From Owenweeksia hongkongensis DSM 17368 (GTDB lineage Bacteria; Bacteroidota; Bacteroidia; Flavobacteriales; Schleiferiaceae), in assembly GCF_000236705.1 (NCBI RefSeq), contig NC_016599.1:3286001-3350000 (forward strand): 64,000 nucleotides of DNA, read 5' to 3'. The notes beneath the pieces were generated by a model. It had not been told where the DNA came from. It saw nothing but the letters and a program-made list of their open reading frames with translations, and ran no database searches. A program made the position numbers and the translations under genes. Within the stretch, counting starts at the first letter, position 1, and every line of letters begins with the position of its first letter. Of the stretch, positions 9,435 through 18,200 are shown in pieces.

Positions 9435-10202
9435 CTAGGGGGTGCTTAATGGAAAAAGTAGGGCAAGTATAAAGGGAATGATTAAAAATCGTATCAAGAA
9501 AAATATGGCTAAACCAAAGAGTATAAAAATCATTCTTTTTACTATGGGTACCGCTTTGTAGAAGGATGTGAGAGCATATATATAATACACCATAATAACG
9601 CTAACAACAAATAAAACTGGCGCGTAGGCATTGGTTAAAGCTTTTGGAATTCCTACAAGAAGTATGGTTATAAAAATAGAATTGGATATCAGATAAAAAC
9701 TAAGGGTTAGTAATTCCGAGTAATTATAATTCAATTGTCTAAATAACCAATAAAACCCAATTGGAAAAACCAGTGCTTCCAATAAGTTGCCCAGCAGGGT
9801 CCATTCTGTGATTAATTTTAAATCCCATAATGACATGCTTCTATTTAATTCTTCTGGAAGAAATATAAACCCTTGAAAATCTTCAGAGCTTACGGCTTCT
9901 TGGGTGTTGGCCCAAAACTGTAAAAACCCTAGTATAGCTAGAGCAATTACTAAATAGCGCGTTGGGTTTGTGTATTTTTTTCGAGAGCCTTGGATGTATG
10001 ACAAAGCAACTTCGCTCGGTTTTACAAACAGTTTCCAAAAAGTAAAAAAGAATCCCTTATGAATATTGAAGGTGTTGTCAAAGAATTCTTTAAAAATGGT
10101 AGTAAACTTCAAACGGTTATTGGCGCTAGCAGCTTGCCCACAGTTTGCACAATAGTTGCCTTCAAAACGTTTTTTACAATTTTTGCAAGTATTGTTTTTC
10201 AT
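9435..10202 (-). CDS. DUF3667-like membrane protein with N-terminal zinc ribbon
   Basis: 255 residues. The N-terminus carries a four-cysteine zinc ribbon (C6, C9, C18, C21 in CKNCKKRFEGNYCANCGQ). An amphipathic stretch (FFDNTFNIHKGFFFTFWKLFVKPSEV) and about five transmembrane segments follow, to residue 250. This order is that of DUF3667, a Bacteroidota family of unknown function. An inner-membrane location is likely. The ATG at 10202 is required to include the whole zinc ribbon. Confidence 0.75.
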   Translation of the reverse strand: MKNNTCKNCKKRFEGNYCANCGQAASANNRLKFTTIFKEFFDNTFNIHKGFFFTFWKLFVKPSEVALSYIQGSRKKYTNPTRYLVIALAILGFLQFWANTQEAVSSEDFQGFIFLPEELNRSMSLWDLKLITEWTLLGNLLEALVFPIGFYWLFRQLNYNYSELLTLSFYLISNSIFITILLVGIPKALTNAYAPVLFVVSVIMVYYIYALTSFYKAVPIVKRMIFILFGLAIFFLIRFLIIPFILALLFPLSTP

Positions 10203-10363
10203 CAGTATTAAAATAAATAAACACAGCGGTCTTAGCTCTTAGTAGTTGCGAGGGTTGGAATTAAACTTTGCAAGTACACACCAAACTGAATATCCCCAAT
10301 GATTTTTAGAAATAGGGAAGAATAAGCAATTACTTTTAGTCATAATCGACAACAGTATTTTTT

Positions 10364-11155
10364 TTAAGTCAGTTTAATTCCAATTTTTGCTGTTGCAAGA
10401 ACTGTGTTGTCTGATTTCTTTTCTGGATTTAATATCAGTCCAGTTCCTTCTTTTACATTCGCTAAAGACTTGTCATTCCTAAAATCGTAAGGCGATTTTC
10501 CATATTGAGTATAAGGTTCCACAGAAGTAAATAATTCATTGTAAAAGTTTTCTTCGAAATACAATTCACTGGTTAAATGTTCCTTGTTATTTAAAATCAC
10601 TTTGTAATGAATGTGAGGGACTCTTGGGTCATACCAACCTGGAACTATAGTGGTAAATTCTGCATTTCCATTTATATCAGTTTTTTGATAACCGCGCAGG
10701 TAGGTAGATTCGTTGCTTGGCTCAATATGTTGCTTTTTGCCAAACTCTAATTGCTTGGCAGACTCCCAAATATCATGACCTATTCCTTCTTTATATCCAC
10801 TGTAGTTGCCATCAGCATCACATTGCCAAATTTCTATCACAGCATTTTCAATAGGGCTGCAGCTTGGGTAGTCAACTATTTGAAATTTAAGATTTAAAGT
10901 TTTCCCTCTTCTACTTTCACGTATATCCGTTCGAAAGGGGGATTTCAGGTAATATGGCCCTTCTGAAATGGGTGATGACAAAACACATATCTCATCATCA
11001 ATATTGGGTGTTAAAGACATTTTTGGTTCGCCATCATTATCCTGGCGTACAATCCAAGTCAAAATTTCGCGCTTTCCTAGCCAGCCACTTAATCCGATAA
11101 GGCCAAGTGCCGATAAAGTTCCAATAATAAATTTTCTTCTTGTGGTTTTTGCCAT
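10364..11155 (-). CDS. Tat-exported intradiol ring-cleavage dioxygenase family protein
   Basis: 263 residues. The N-terminus TTRRKFIIGTLSALGLIG is a twin-arginine signal, so the folded metalloprotein is probably exported. The body has the protocatechuate/catechol 1,2-dioxygenase fold signature: IEIWQCDADGNYSGY (Y118 as candidate first Fe(III) ligand) and VPGWYDPRVPHIHYKV (Y175, H181, H183). All four expected ligands (two Tyr, two His) are present, so an active non-haem Fe(III) enzyme is plausible. The substrate is unknown; no aromatic catabolism genes are nearby. The intron relic lies just upstream, so its natural promoter may have been changed. Confidence 0.85.
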   Translation of the reverse strand: MAKTTRRKFIIGTLSALGLIGLSGWLGKREILTWIVRQDNDGEPKMSLTPNIDDEICVLSSPISEGPYYLKSPFRTDIRESRRGKTLNLKFQIVDYPSCSPIENAVIEIWQCDADGNYSGYKEGIGHDIWESAKQLEFGKKQHIEPSNESTYLRGYQKTDINGNAEFTTIVPGWYDPRVPHIHYKVILNNKEHLTSELYFEENFYNELFTSVEPYTQYGKSPYDFRNDKSLANVKEGTGLILNPEKKSDNTVLATAKIGIKLT

Positions 11156-11194
11156 GGTGGTGGTTTTTAGGTTGTGGTTAAAGGTTTGTGTATG

Positions 11195-11405
11195 GTGTGT
11201 ATCCCAAAGGGGTGCAAGTCCCTGATGCGCTGGGGTCGGATAGCCCCAAGGGTGAAAAGAGCCTTGGGATGATGAATCAGGCGTTGTATACAGCTTGTCC
11301 CGTACTTGTTACGGGAAGACCCGCTTGGCCTGTCCTGAGCTTGACGAAGGGTACAGTGGTGTGAGAGGCGTACTCCGCTCCTATTTAGGGGCGGAGCCGT
11401 CTACT
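11195..11405 (+). mobile_element. Group II intron relic (5' portion and domain VI), interrupted by the IS110 element; its 3' end continues at 12860
   Basis: No ORF fits here, but the sequence is rich in local pairing. The clearest part is 11363-11405 plus 12860. GAGAGGCG pairs with CCGTCTACTC, leaving A11403 as a single bulge; an upper stem CTCCGCTCC (11373-11381) / GGGGCGGAG (11388-11396) is capped by TATTTA. With the IS removed, the strand reads TCTACTCGAT, so the bulged A is 7 nt from an AT end. That is the geometry of domain VI and the 3' splice site of a group II intron. No reverse transcriptase and no convincing domain V were found, so it is a deletion relic. The 5' limit is approximate. 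Confidence 0.55.
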
Positions 11406-11461
11406 CATATCTTTGATATTCAACTAAGAAATTCTAAATCATGGTTTGTATTTTTAGTAAT

Positions 11462-11616
11462 ACAGTTTAGGAAGGAAAGGAATAAGCCGTCTACTAAACA
11501 CACAGATGTTGTAATCGAGAAAGCCCTTTTCTTCCTTTCATCTTAAGCCAGAACAGTACCTAAAGGCTGGTTTTTAACTAGACCTTGTATCAGTTGTGAG
11601 TAAAGGCGATGGATGA
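11462..11616 (+). ncRNA. Candidate bridge RNA of the IS110 element with target- and donor-binding loops
   Basis: Stem GGAAGGAAAGG (11470-11480) / CCTTTTCTTCC (11525-11535) closes a loop holding AGCCGTCTACT (11485-11495), identical to the left target flank at 11395-11405. The same loop holds GTAATCGAG (11511-11519), which pairs with the right flank CTCGATTGT with two wobbles. The next structure is closed by CATC..GCC (11539-11549) / GGCGATG (11605-11611). It holds ACAGTACCT (11553-11561), identical to the element's right end at 12851-12859, and TGTGAG (11595-11600), which pairs with the left end CTCATA with one wobble. This is the two-loop, four-guide plan known for IS110 bridge RNAs. Exact RNA ends are not visible. 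Confidence 0.8.
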
Positions 11617-11644
11617 TTTTTTATTAACTTAAAATATTCGTTTC

Positions 11645-12811
11645 ATGGAAGAGTGTACAAGATTATCGAGTCAAAATGTGGGTGTTGATGTTTCTAAAGA
11701 TACTTTGGACGTTGTCTTTTCCACAATGGATTTAAAACGACAAGTTAAGGTGAAGGCATCAAGAAAGTTTTCTAACAAACTCCACGGTTTTAAGGATTTT
11801 ATTAAATGGATTGATGACAAGAGTATTGAAGGTTTTGAACCTACGATTCTATTGGAAGCGACTGGGGTATATTATGAGCAGTTTGCATGGTTTCTTTATG
11901 AAAGGAAATACGCTGTATCTGTAATACTACCGACTAAGGCGAAAAGATACTTCCAAGCCATTGGTAATAAAAGCAAGAATGATAAAATTGATGCAACGGG
12001 GCTTTCTCGTATGGGACTAGAGCAAAGAATACCACTGTGGCAGCCCTTGTCAAAAGACTTTTATCGGTTGAGACTATTGACTCGCCAACTGGAGGATTTT
12101 AACGAGCAAAGGACTGTGATTTTGAATCAGCTTCATGCATTAAGCCATAGTGCCTACTCAGTAAAAGAAGTTGAAAAGAACTTCAAAAAGTTGCTTAAAG
12201 AACTCGATAAGGGGATAGTCAGTATAAATAAGTCGATTGAAAAACTCCTGATGGAGGATGCAAAGCTCAGACCCAAGGTTGAGAAAATAATTACCATACC
12301 AGGTGTTGGGGTTAGAACGATAGCCGTATTACTTGCAGAGACAAACGGTTTTGAAACTTTTGAAAATCAAGGGCAGTTGGTTAGCTATTCAGGATATGAT
12401 ATTGTTCATAACCAATCTGGAAAGTATTCGGGCAAGACAAAAATGTCTAAAAAGGGTAATGCTCATATTCGAAGAGCGATGCACTTACCTGCATTCGGGG
12501 TAGTGCGCTGTCAGGTTACTCCTTTAGCTGCTTTGTATAAGCGGTTGACTGAAAGAGGCAAAACAAAGATGCAAGCCTATGTAGCTGTGCAAAGAAAACT
12601 TTTAATACTAATCTGGGCGTTATGGAAAAAAGACCAAGCGTATGATCCAACTTACCATATTAAGAATATTTCCGATAATGAAGAGTCAAAGCTCCTTTTT
12701 TCGCTTGTCTCTAAAGGAGACACTAAAAAAATAGCTCTGGAAAGAACCAGAGCTACACTAGATGAACTTCCGTACAACGAATCGCCTGAAGTCCTCTTTT
12801 CGCTATTATAA
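11645..12811 (+). CDS. IS110-family transposase (serine recombinase with RuvC-like DEDD domain)
   Basis: 388 residues. The N-terminal DEDD RuvC-like domain shows VGVDVSK (D15), LLEATGVY (E71) and NDKIDA (D113, D116). A helical linker at about 135-210 leads to the C-terminal Transposase_20 domain with ITIPGVGVRTIAVLLAE, LVSYSGYDIV and MSKKGNAHIRRAM, where S268 matches the conserved catalytic serine position. All key residues are present and the frame is intact, so the enzyme may be active. In this family the protein binds the bridge RNA and recombines donor and target at a core dinucleotide. The ATG at 11645 follows the noncoding leader directly. Confidence 0.95.
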   Translation: MEECTRLSSQNVGVDVSKDTLDVVFSTMDLKRQVKVKASRKFSNKLHGFKDFIKWIDDKSIEGFEPTILLEATGVYYEQFAWFLYERKYAVSVILPTKAKRYFQAIGNKSKNDKIDATGLSRMGLEQRIPLWQPLSKDFYRLRLLTRQLEDFNEQRTVILNQLHALSHSAYSVKEVEKNFKKLLKELDKGIVSINKSIEKLLMEDAKLRPKVEKIITIPGVGVRTIAVLLAETNGFETFENQGQLVSYSGYDIVHNQSGKYSGKTKMSKKGNAHIRRAMHLPAFGVVRCQVTPLAALYKRLTERGKTKMQAYVAVQRKLLILIWALWKKDQAYDPTYHIKNISDNEESKLLFSLVSKGDTKKIALERTRATLDELPYNESPEVLFSLL

Positions 12812-12859
12812 ATTTAATCAATAGATTTAAAAAATTACTTGCTTTTTAAGACAGTACCT

Positions 12860-12870
12860 CGATTGTGCAT
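12860..12870 (+). other. Right-hand target flank and putative intron 3' end
   Basis: CGATTGTG directly follows the right CT core. Joined to the left flank it completes TCTACTCGAT, the proposed intron 3' end. The lipoprotein gene begins (3' end first) at 12879. Confidence 0.5.
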
Positions 12871-12878
12871 TGTTTTTT

Positions 12879-13304
12879 TTAATTTTTCTTCAAGTTAAAT
12901 TTAGAGAACGTATAGCTTGAACTGTCATGTTTCCAAATACTCGAGTGTTGAGGAATAAATAAGAAATCTTCTAATACTACTATCTTATATCCATGTTCAT
13001 CGCTGAAGTTGAGTTTGAAAACTTTGCCATCATCTATTCTATGTAATTCCGAATCATAAATCCATGGTAGAAAGGATTGTTTTGAAACTTCAGTGTATCG
13101 AGTTGGATTATTTAAATCAATAAAAAAAGTAGACCTATCTGGATCATTCGGATCAGAGTAATAAGGTTCGAATACCACATTTTTGACATCTTGAGGAAGA
13201 TCAGAATATTTTACTGTCTCATTATTCAAATCTCTAACCTCAGTTGAGTTACAACTCCAAAGTAGAGTCGAGATTAAAAGAAATAATAAATATTTATCGT
13301 TCAT
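12879..13304 (-). CDS. Small putative lipoprotein of unknown function
   Basis: 141 residues from the ATG at 13304. This start was chosen over an upstream in-frame one because it gives a lipoprotein signal peptide, MNDKYLLFLLISTLLWSC, with the lipobox ending LWSC at C18. The mature protein is acidic, with DPNDPDRSTFF and WKHDSSSYTFSKFNLKKN near the C-terminus. I do not recognise a family. Its stop codon lies 20 bp from the right end of the IS110 element, so intron and IS landed just behind it. Confidence 0.6.
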   Translation of the reverse strand: MNDKYLLFLLISTLLWSCNSTEVRDLNNETVKYSDLPQDVKNVVFEPYYSDPNDPDRSTFFIDLNNPTRYTEVSKQSFLPWIYDSELHRIDDGKVFKLNFSDEHGYKIVVLEDFLFIPQHSSIWKHDSSSYTFSKFNLKKN

Positions 13305-13513
13305 CAAATGTCTGGTGTTTGAAATAACGCACAACTAGGTTATATAAGCACCTTCCGTTTGTAAGTGCTTATTAAGCATTTGTAAACGAAAGGTAAGTGT
13401 TTATCTACCGGCAATTTGGTCAAAATTCCTTAAACTAAAAAGTTAGGCTCTATGGATTGGTGTATTAGTCATGTCAGCTTGATGTACTTTCTTTGCGGCA
13501 AATTCTTCTGGCT

Positions 13514-14890
13514 ATGCAAATGACCTGGCAAAACTGCTACACTTCTGATAGATTTGGAATGGAACCTGAAACGGAGCACATCCGTTCGGCTTTTGAGCGC
13601 GATTATGACCGTATTATATTTTCCTCAGCTTTTAGAAGATTGCAGAACAAGACTCAGGTTTTTCCTTTGCCCGAGCACGTGTTTGTGCACAATAGATTGA
13701 CCCACTCTCTGGAAGTAGTAAGCGTTGGTCGTTCTTTGGGGATGATGGTGGGGCAAAAGTTGGCAGCCATGCCTGAAATAAAAGACCATGAGCAGTCAGT
13801 AGATTTTTATCAAAACCAATTGAAGAATGTAGTTTCCGCAGCCTGCCTGGCGCATGATTTAGGAAACCCGGCATTTGGTCATTCTGGCGAGGAGGCTATT
13901 TCCAAGTATTTTATTGATAATGGTTCGCGGGCAGATTTTAGGAATAAATTTAGCAACAGCGAATGGCAAGACTTGGTAACCTTTGAAGGAAACGCTAACG
14001 CTCTTCGCGTACTTACTCGCCAGTTTAAGGGAAGGCTAGAGGGCGGTTATCGTTTGACTTATCCCACATTGGCCAGCATACTTAAGTATCCATGTGAATC
14101 ATTGGGCATTATAAAAAAAGGGCCAAAGCACAGAAGTAAGTACGGCTTTTTTCAGGATGATAAAGCCACATTTGAAGATATTGCGGCAAAGTTACATTTG
14201 CGTAAAGACGAGGATAATCCGCTATCTTATTATCGCCACCCCTTTGTATATTTGGTAGAAGCTGCCGATGATATTTGCTATAGCATCATTGATTTTGAAG
14301 ATGCTCACCGTTTAGGGATTCTCAGTTTTGAGCAGGTGAAAGAAGCCTTTATGGGCTTGCTTGAAAAGAATCCTACGGAAAATATGGCGCGTGTGGCTTC
14401 CAATCTGGAGCATTTGGCCTTAGACCCAAATGAAGCTGTGGCTTACCTGCGCGCTAAGTCCATCAACTTTTTGGTACAAGAGTGTGTGGAGGTGTTTATG
14501 GCTAATGCCAATGAAATCTTAAAAGGTGAATTTAAAGGTTCATTGATTGACGGCATTAAAGGGCTTGAAGAGGTGCTGGCACACATCCAAAAGGTATCGG
14601 TTGAAAAAATATACAATCACGATAGTGTGGTAAAAATTGAGTTGGCCGGTTTTAGAATTATGTCTGGCCTTATTGAAGATTTGGTGGAAGCTGCGCTTTT
14701 GCCAAAAGGCGAAAGACAAAAGCGTCACAAAAAGCTTCTGAATTTGATGCCTTATCAAAATCAGTTTAATGAAGAGGATAGTGATTATGAAAAGGTAATG
14801 TGCATCCTCGATTATGTTTCGGCCATGACCGATAACTACGCCTTAAACCTCTATCGTAACCTTCGCGGAATTTCCGTTCCATCGATTTAG
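13514..14890 (+). CDS. dgt: Deoxyguanosinetriphosphate triphosphohydrolase (dGTPase)
   Basis: About 458 residues. This is an HD-superfamily phosphohydrolase that splits dGTP into deoxyguanosine and triphosphate, affecting dNTP pools. Seen: the dGTPase N-terminus with RDYDRIIFSSAFRRLQNKTQVFPL, the first metal histidine in HNRLTHSLEV, the HD pair in CLAHDLGNPAFGHSGEEA, and the distal ADDICYSIIDFEDA. The start may be the ATG at 13514 or at 13520; a TTG at 13493 in the same frame overlaps a promoter-like TACTTTCTTTG and is less likely. The length is normal for the family. It is transcribed alone. Confidence 0.93.
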   Translation: MQMTWQNCYTSDRFGMEPETEHIRSAFERDYDRIIFSSAFRRLQNKTQVFPLPEHVFVHNRLTHSLEVVSVGRSLGMMVGQKLAAMPEIKDHEQSVDFYQNQLKNVVSAACLAHDLGNPAFGHSGEEAISKYFIDNGSRADFRNKFSNSEWQDLVTFEGNANALRVLTRQFKGRLEGGYRLTYPTLASILKYPCESLGIIKKGPKHRSKYGFFQDDKATFEDIAAKLHLRKDEDNPLSYYRHPFVYLVEAADDICYSIIDFEDAHRLGILSFEQVKEAFMGLLEKNPTENMARVASNLEHLALDPNEAVAYLRAKSINFLVQECVEVFMANANEILKGEFKGSLIDGIKGLEEVLAHIQKVSVEKIYNHDSVVKIELAGFRIMSGLIEDLVEAALLPKGERQKRHKKLLNLMPYQNQFNEEDSDYEKVMCILDYVSAMTDNYALNLYRNLRGISVPSI

Positions 14891-15200
14891 ACAATTAAAG
14901 TATAGGTAAGAAGTATTTGTCAAGCACTTAGGCGGATATGGTTAAACAATAATTGCTCAGTATATCCCTATCTGGAGTTTAAAACGCTGACTATGGCTTG
15001 TTTTTGTAGCGGCAACGGAGTTTTTCAAAAAAATTATGCTTTGGTCAATTTTCTCTTGAATTGATGAGGTTAAATTCAAAAGGAATGTTACTTTCTTTTA
15101 CTTCTGTAGCTACATTCCTACAAGATAGCTAAATTTGCGGCCCCTATTATTCGCGGGCTTCACACACCCGGAACCCTATTTATTAATTAAAACCCTATAA
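14891..15200. other. Intergenic stretch ahead of the 2028-residue T9SS gene
   Basis: 310 bp without an ORF. The only signal I see is the promoter-like box listed at 15130. The A/T-rich part around 15000-15110 shows no strong hairpin or RNA motif. Confidence 0.5.
15130..15137 (+). promoter_or_regulatory. Bacteroidota-type -7 box TAAATTTG
   Basis: TAAATTTG matches TAnnTTTG and lies 63 bp upstream of the ATG at 15201. No good TTG -33 element is visible at the expected spacing, so this is tentative. Confidence 0.45.
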
Positions 15201-18200
15201 ATGAAGAATTTACTTCTATCATTTGGGCTGTTTGCTTCATGGATAAGCATACAAGCTCAGTGCGGCTCGTTGTCGCCTATTACCCTTCCTTTTACTGAAG
15301 GTTTTGAAAGTTATTCTGGTCAAGTTACCCAGGATTCAGTTCTCAATTGTTCACCTACCTACAGATGGGACTTCAATCGTGGTGGAAACTACGGTAGTGT
15401 AAGCTTTGATGTGGATGCATTGATGGGCAATCACGCTGCGGCTTTAGCCGGTACTTCATACACCAATGATACGAGCCAGGTTAAGCTAACGGTAAACTTG
15501 ACATCTTATACTGGTAGTACCAATGATGTGATCCTATCATTCTTTTACCGAGATAACCAGGATGAAACTCATGCCCCGGACAAAGTGTGGGTGAGAGGTT
15601 CTAGTACAGATTCCTGGATCGAGATATTGGACTGGAATACTACTGCCAATGGCGAGTCGTGGACTTTAGGTTCTTTTAACCTAAGCAACATACTTACTAC
15701 CAATATGCAAAGCTTTAGTGCTACCACACAAGTTTTGTGGAGTCAGTATGATGGATCTACTTATGCAAACAATGATGGTTTTGCTATTGATGAGGTGATG
15801 ATAGCCGAAGAAGGCTGCAATGCACCAACGGGCTTAACTACAACTACTGTTTCACCAGGGCAGGTTACTCTGGATTGGACAAGTACTGGCACTAATTGGG
15901 AAATAGCGTACGATACCACTGGAATGCCTATGGGTACTCACGCTATTACCTCAACCAAACCTTATACTATTACTGGTTTGGCTACTGCGGTTAATTTTAG
16001 CTTTTATGTTCGTGAGATTTGCTCGTCAAATTCAAATAGCCAGTGGTCAGGGCCGTACTCTGTGCTTATACCTTGCCCTAGCCAAACAGCACCATTTTTT
16101 GACAATTTTGATAGCAATCCTGTGAATGTTACTCCTGATTGCTGGAGTTCTTATTCTAATGAAACTAATCCTTATGCACAGGTGAAAACTTTGGGAAGCC
16201 CTTATAGTGGTTCTCAACAATTGGCATTGTATAGCAGCAGCGGTGGAAACACTGATACGCTTTATGCTATTACTCCGCATTTTTCTGATTTGAGCTCCGC
16301 TTCTGGCAAGGAGGTATCGATGAGGGTAAAAGTGAGTAATACAGATAGCAAGCTGATTATCGGAACCACATCAGATGCTTCGGGTAAAGCACCTTTTAAT
16401 GCTATTGATACCATAGGTTTTACAGCATCTAACACATACACGCAAGTTTTTATCACCCTTAATGCAGCTAATGGATATAACGGCACTGATGAGTATGTGG
16501 TGCTAAAGCATGATATGGGAGGTACTTATGACTATGTATACGTTGACGATTTTGATTATCATGATATGCCTACTTGTCCCAAGCCTGTAGATGTGGTGAC
16601 TTCCAATATTACAAGCTCAGCAGCGGACATTTCATTTGATGATAGAGGAGGTTCTCCTTATGAATATATTTTTGGTGCACCCGGATTTGCACAGGCTTCG
16701 GGAACGGTTCAGTCTACCTCTAGTAACCCTTTCACTGTTTCAGGTTTAAATCCAATGACCACTTATGAAGTGTTGGTTAGAAACAGATGTTCAACCAATG
16801 ACACTTCTGTGTGGAGTGACCCAATTGAATTTACTACAGAGTGCGTTCCTTTTGCTGCTCCTTATTTTACTGATTTTGAATCAGACAATCTTGATGAAGT
16901 AGCGGCTTGCTGGGATTATTATGAATCCTATAGTAGTTCAAGTGTAGAGGTAGAAGATTACCGTACTCATAATAGTGGTTCTCAAAGTTTGCAACTTTAC
17001 AATAGCTACACTACATCCGATACGCTATTGGCTATTACGCCAGAACTTGCAGGACTAACTAACTCAGATAAACAAATAAGGTTTTATTCTCAAACCTCTG
17101 ATATGGCCTCATATCTTGTTGTTGGAACTATGCCATCACCAGGGGCTTCTACTCAGTTTACGGCTTTAGATACTATTATGTACAGTGCGCCAAATACGTA
17201 TCAAGAATACATTGTGACGCTGGATGCTGCTAGTGGATATAATGGTACTGATAGCTATGTAGCCTTTATGCATGGTATGGGTACTACCGCTGATTATATT
17301 CATATTGATGACTTCAACTATGAAAATATTCCGGCATGTGTGCCTACACAGGCAGCTGATATTACCGTAGAGTACAGCAATTATGATAGTGTTTTTGTAA
17401 GCTGGATTCCAGGTGAAGGTGTTAAGTTTAATATGGAAGTGGGACTTGCAGGGTTTACACCTGGAGCCGGAGCTTACAACGTTACCGTTGGCGATACTTT
17501 TGCTGGAATTGGAGGTTTGTCTGCGAGTACTTTGTATGAAATTTACATTAAAGATTCTTGCAACAGTGGATGGTCTCCGGTAGTTGGGCCTATTTCTTTT
17601 AATACGGTTTGCTCACCAGTAGTTGCACCTTTTGTTGAAGGATTTCAAAGCGGAAGTATACCAACTTGTTGGGATGTAAATACATCTACCTTGAGTACAA
17701 ATGTTTTGGCATTTTGGAAGTTTAGTGGTTCACCAGTAGGAGGAGCCGCTAATAATGGCAAGTCTGCAGGTGAGTTTGCTTGGGTTGATGGAAGTAATCC
17801 TTATCAGGTAGATACTTTGAAAGATGTGACATTAGTGACACCTTTTATTGATATATCATCTCTCAATGTGCCGCAATTGTACTTTGAATTATTTTCAAAC
17901 AACACAACCGAACCTGGGGATAATGTGAAGTTTTACATAAACCTTTGGGATGGTGCTCAGTGGAATGATTCGGTATTTATGTACTCAGGTGATAATGCAA
18001 CATGGCAAGATTTTACTATGTTGTTCAATAGTTACAATATTACGGGTCCTATTCAATTGGAGTTTGTTGTAGATAAAACCACCGCACCAAATTCTTCTCA
18101 AAACGACTTTTTGCTTGACTCTGTCGTAGTTCAGGAAGCAGCCCCTTGCCCACGTCCAGACCACTTTGTAGTGACTGGTGTTACACCCGGATCTGCTACT

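Larger units (their letters stand above)
11404..12859 (+). mobile_element. IS110-family insertion element with CT core dinucleotides at both junctions
   Basis: The left junction reads GCCGTCTA-CT-CATATC (CT at 11404-11405); the right junction reads ACAGTAC-CT-CGATTG (CT at 12858-12859). Removing 1454 bp rebuilds one target, AGCCGTCTACTCGATTG. The element has a long left noncoding end (about 240 nt), the transposase ORF, and a short right end (48 nt). This is the IS110 layout rather than IS1111, and there are no terminal inverted repeats. Boundaries were set by matching the guide segments of the leader RNA to both junctions, so they rest on several agreeing sequence matches. Confidence 0.85.

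Noticed and set aside
11195-11405. Region 11195-11405 as the bridge RNA itself
   Set aside because: It lies outside the element once the CT junctions are set, and its structure matches intron domain VI instead.
11553-12859. ACAGTACCT direct repeats (11553 and 12851) as target-site duplication bounding a 1.3-kb element
   Set aside because: This would leave only 83 nt before the transposase. The left copy fits better as the donor guide inside the bridge RNA, because the real left junction at 11404 rebuilds a continuous target.
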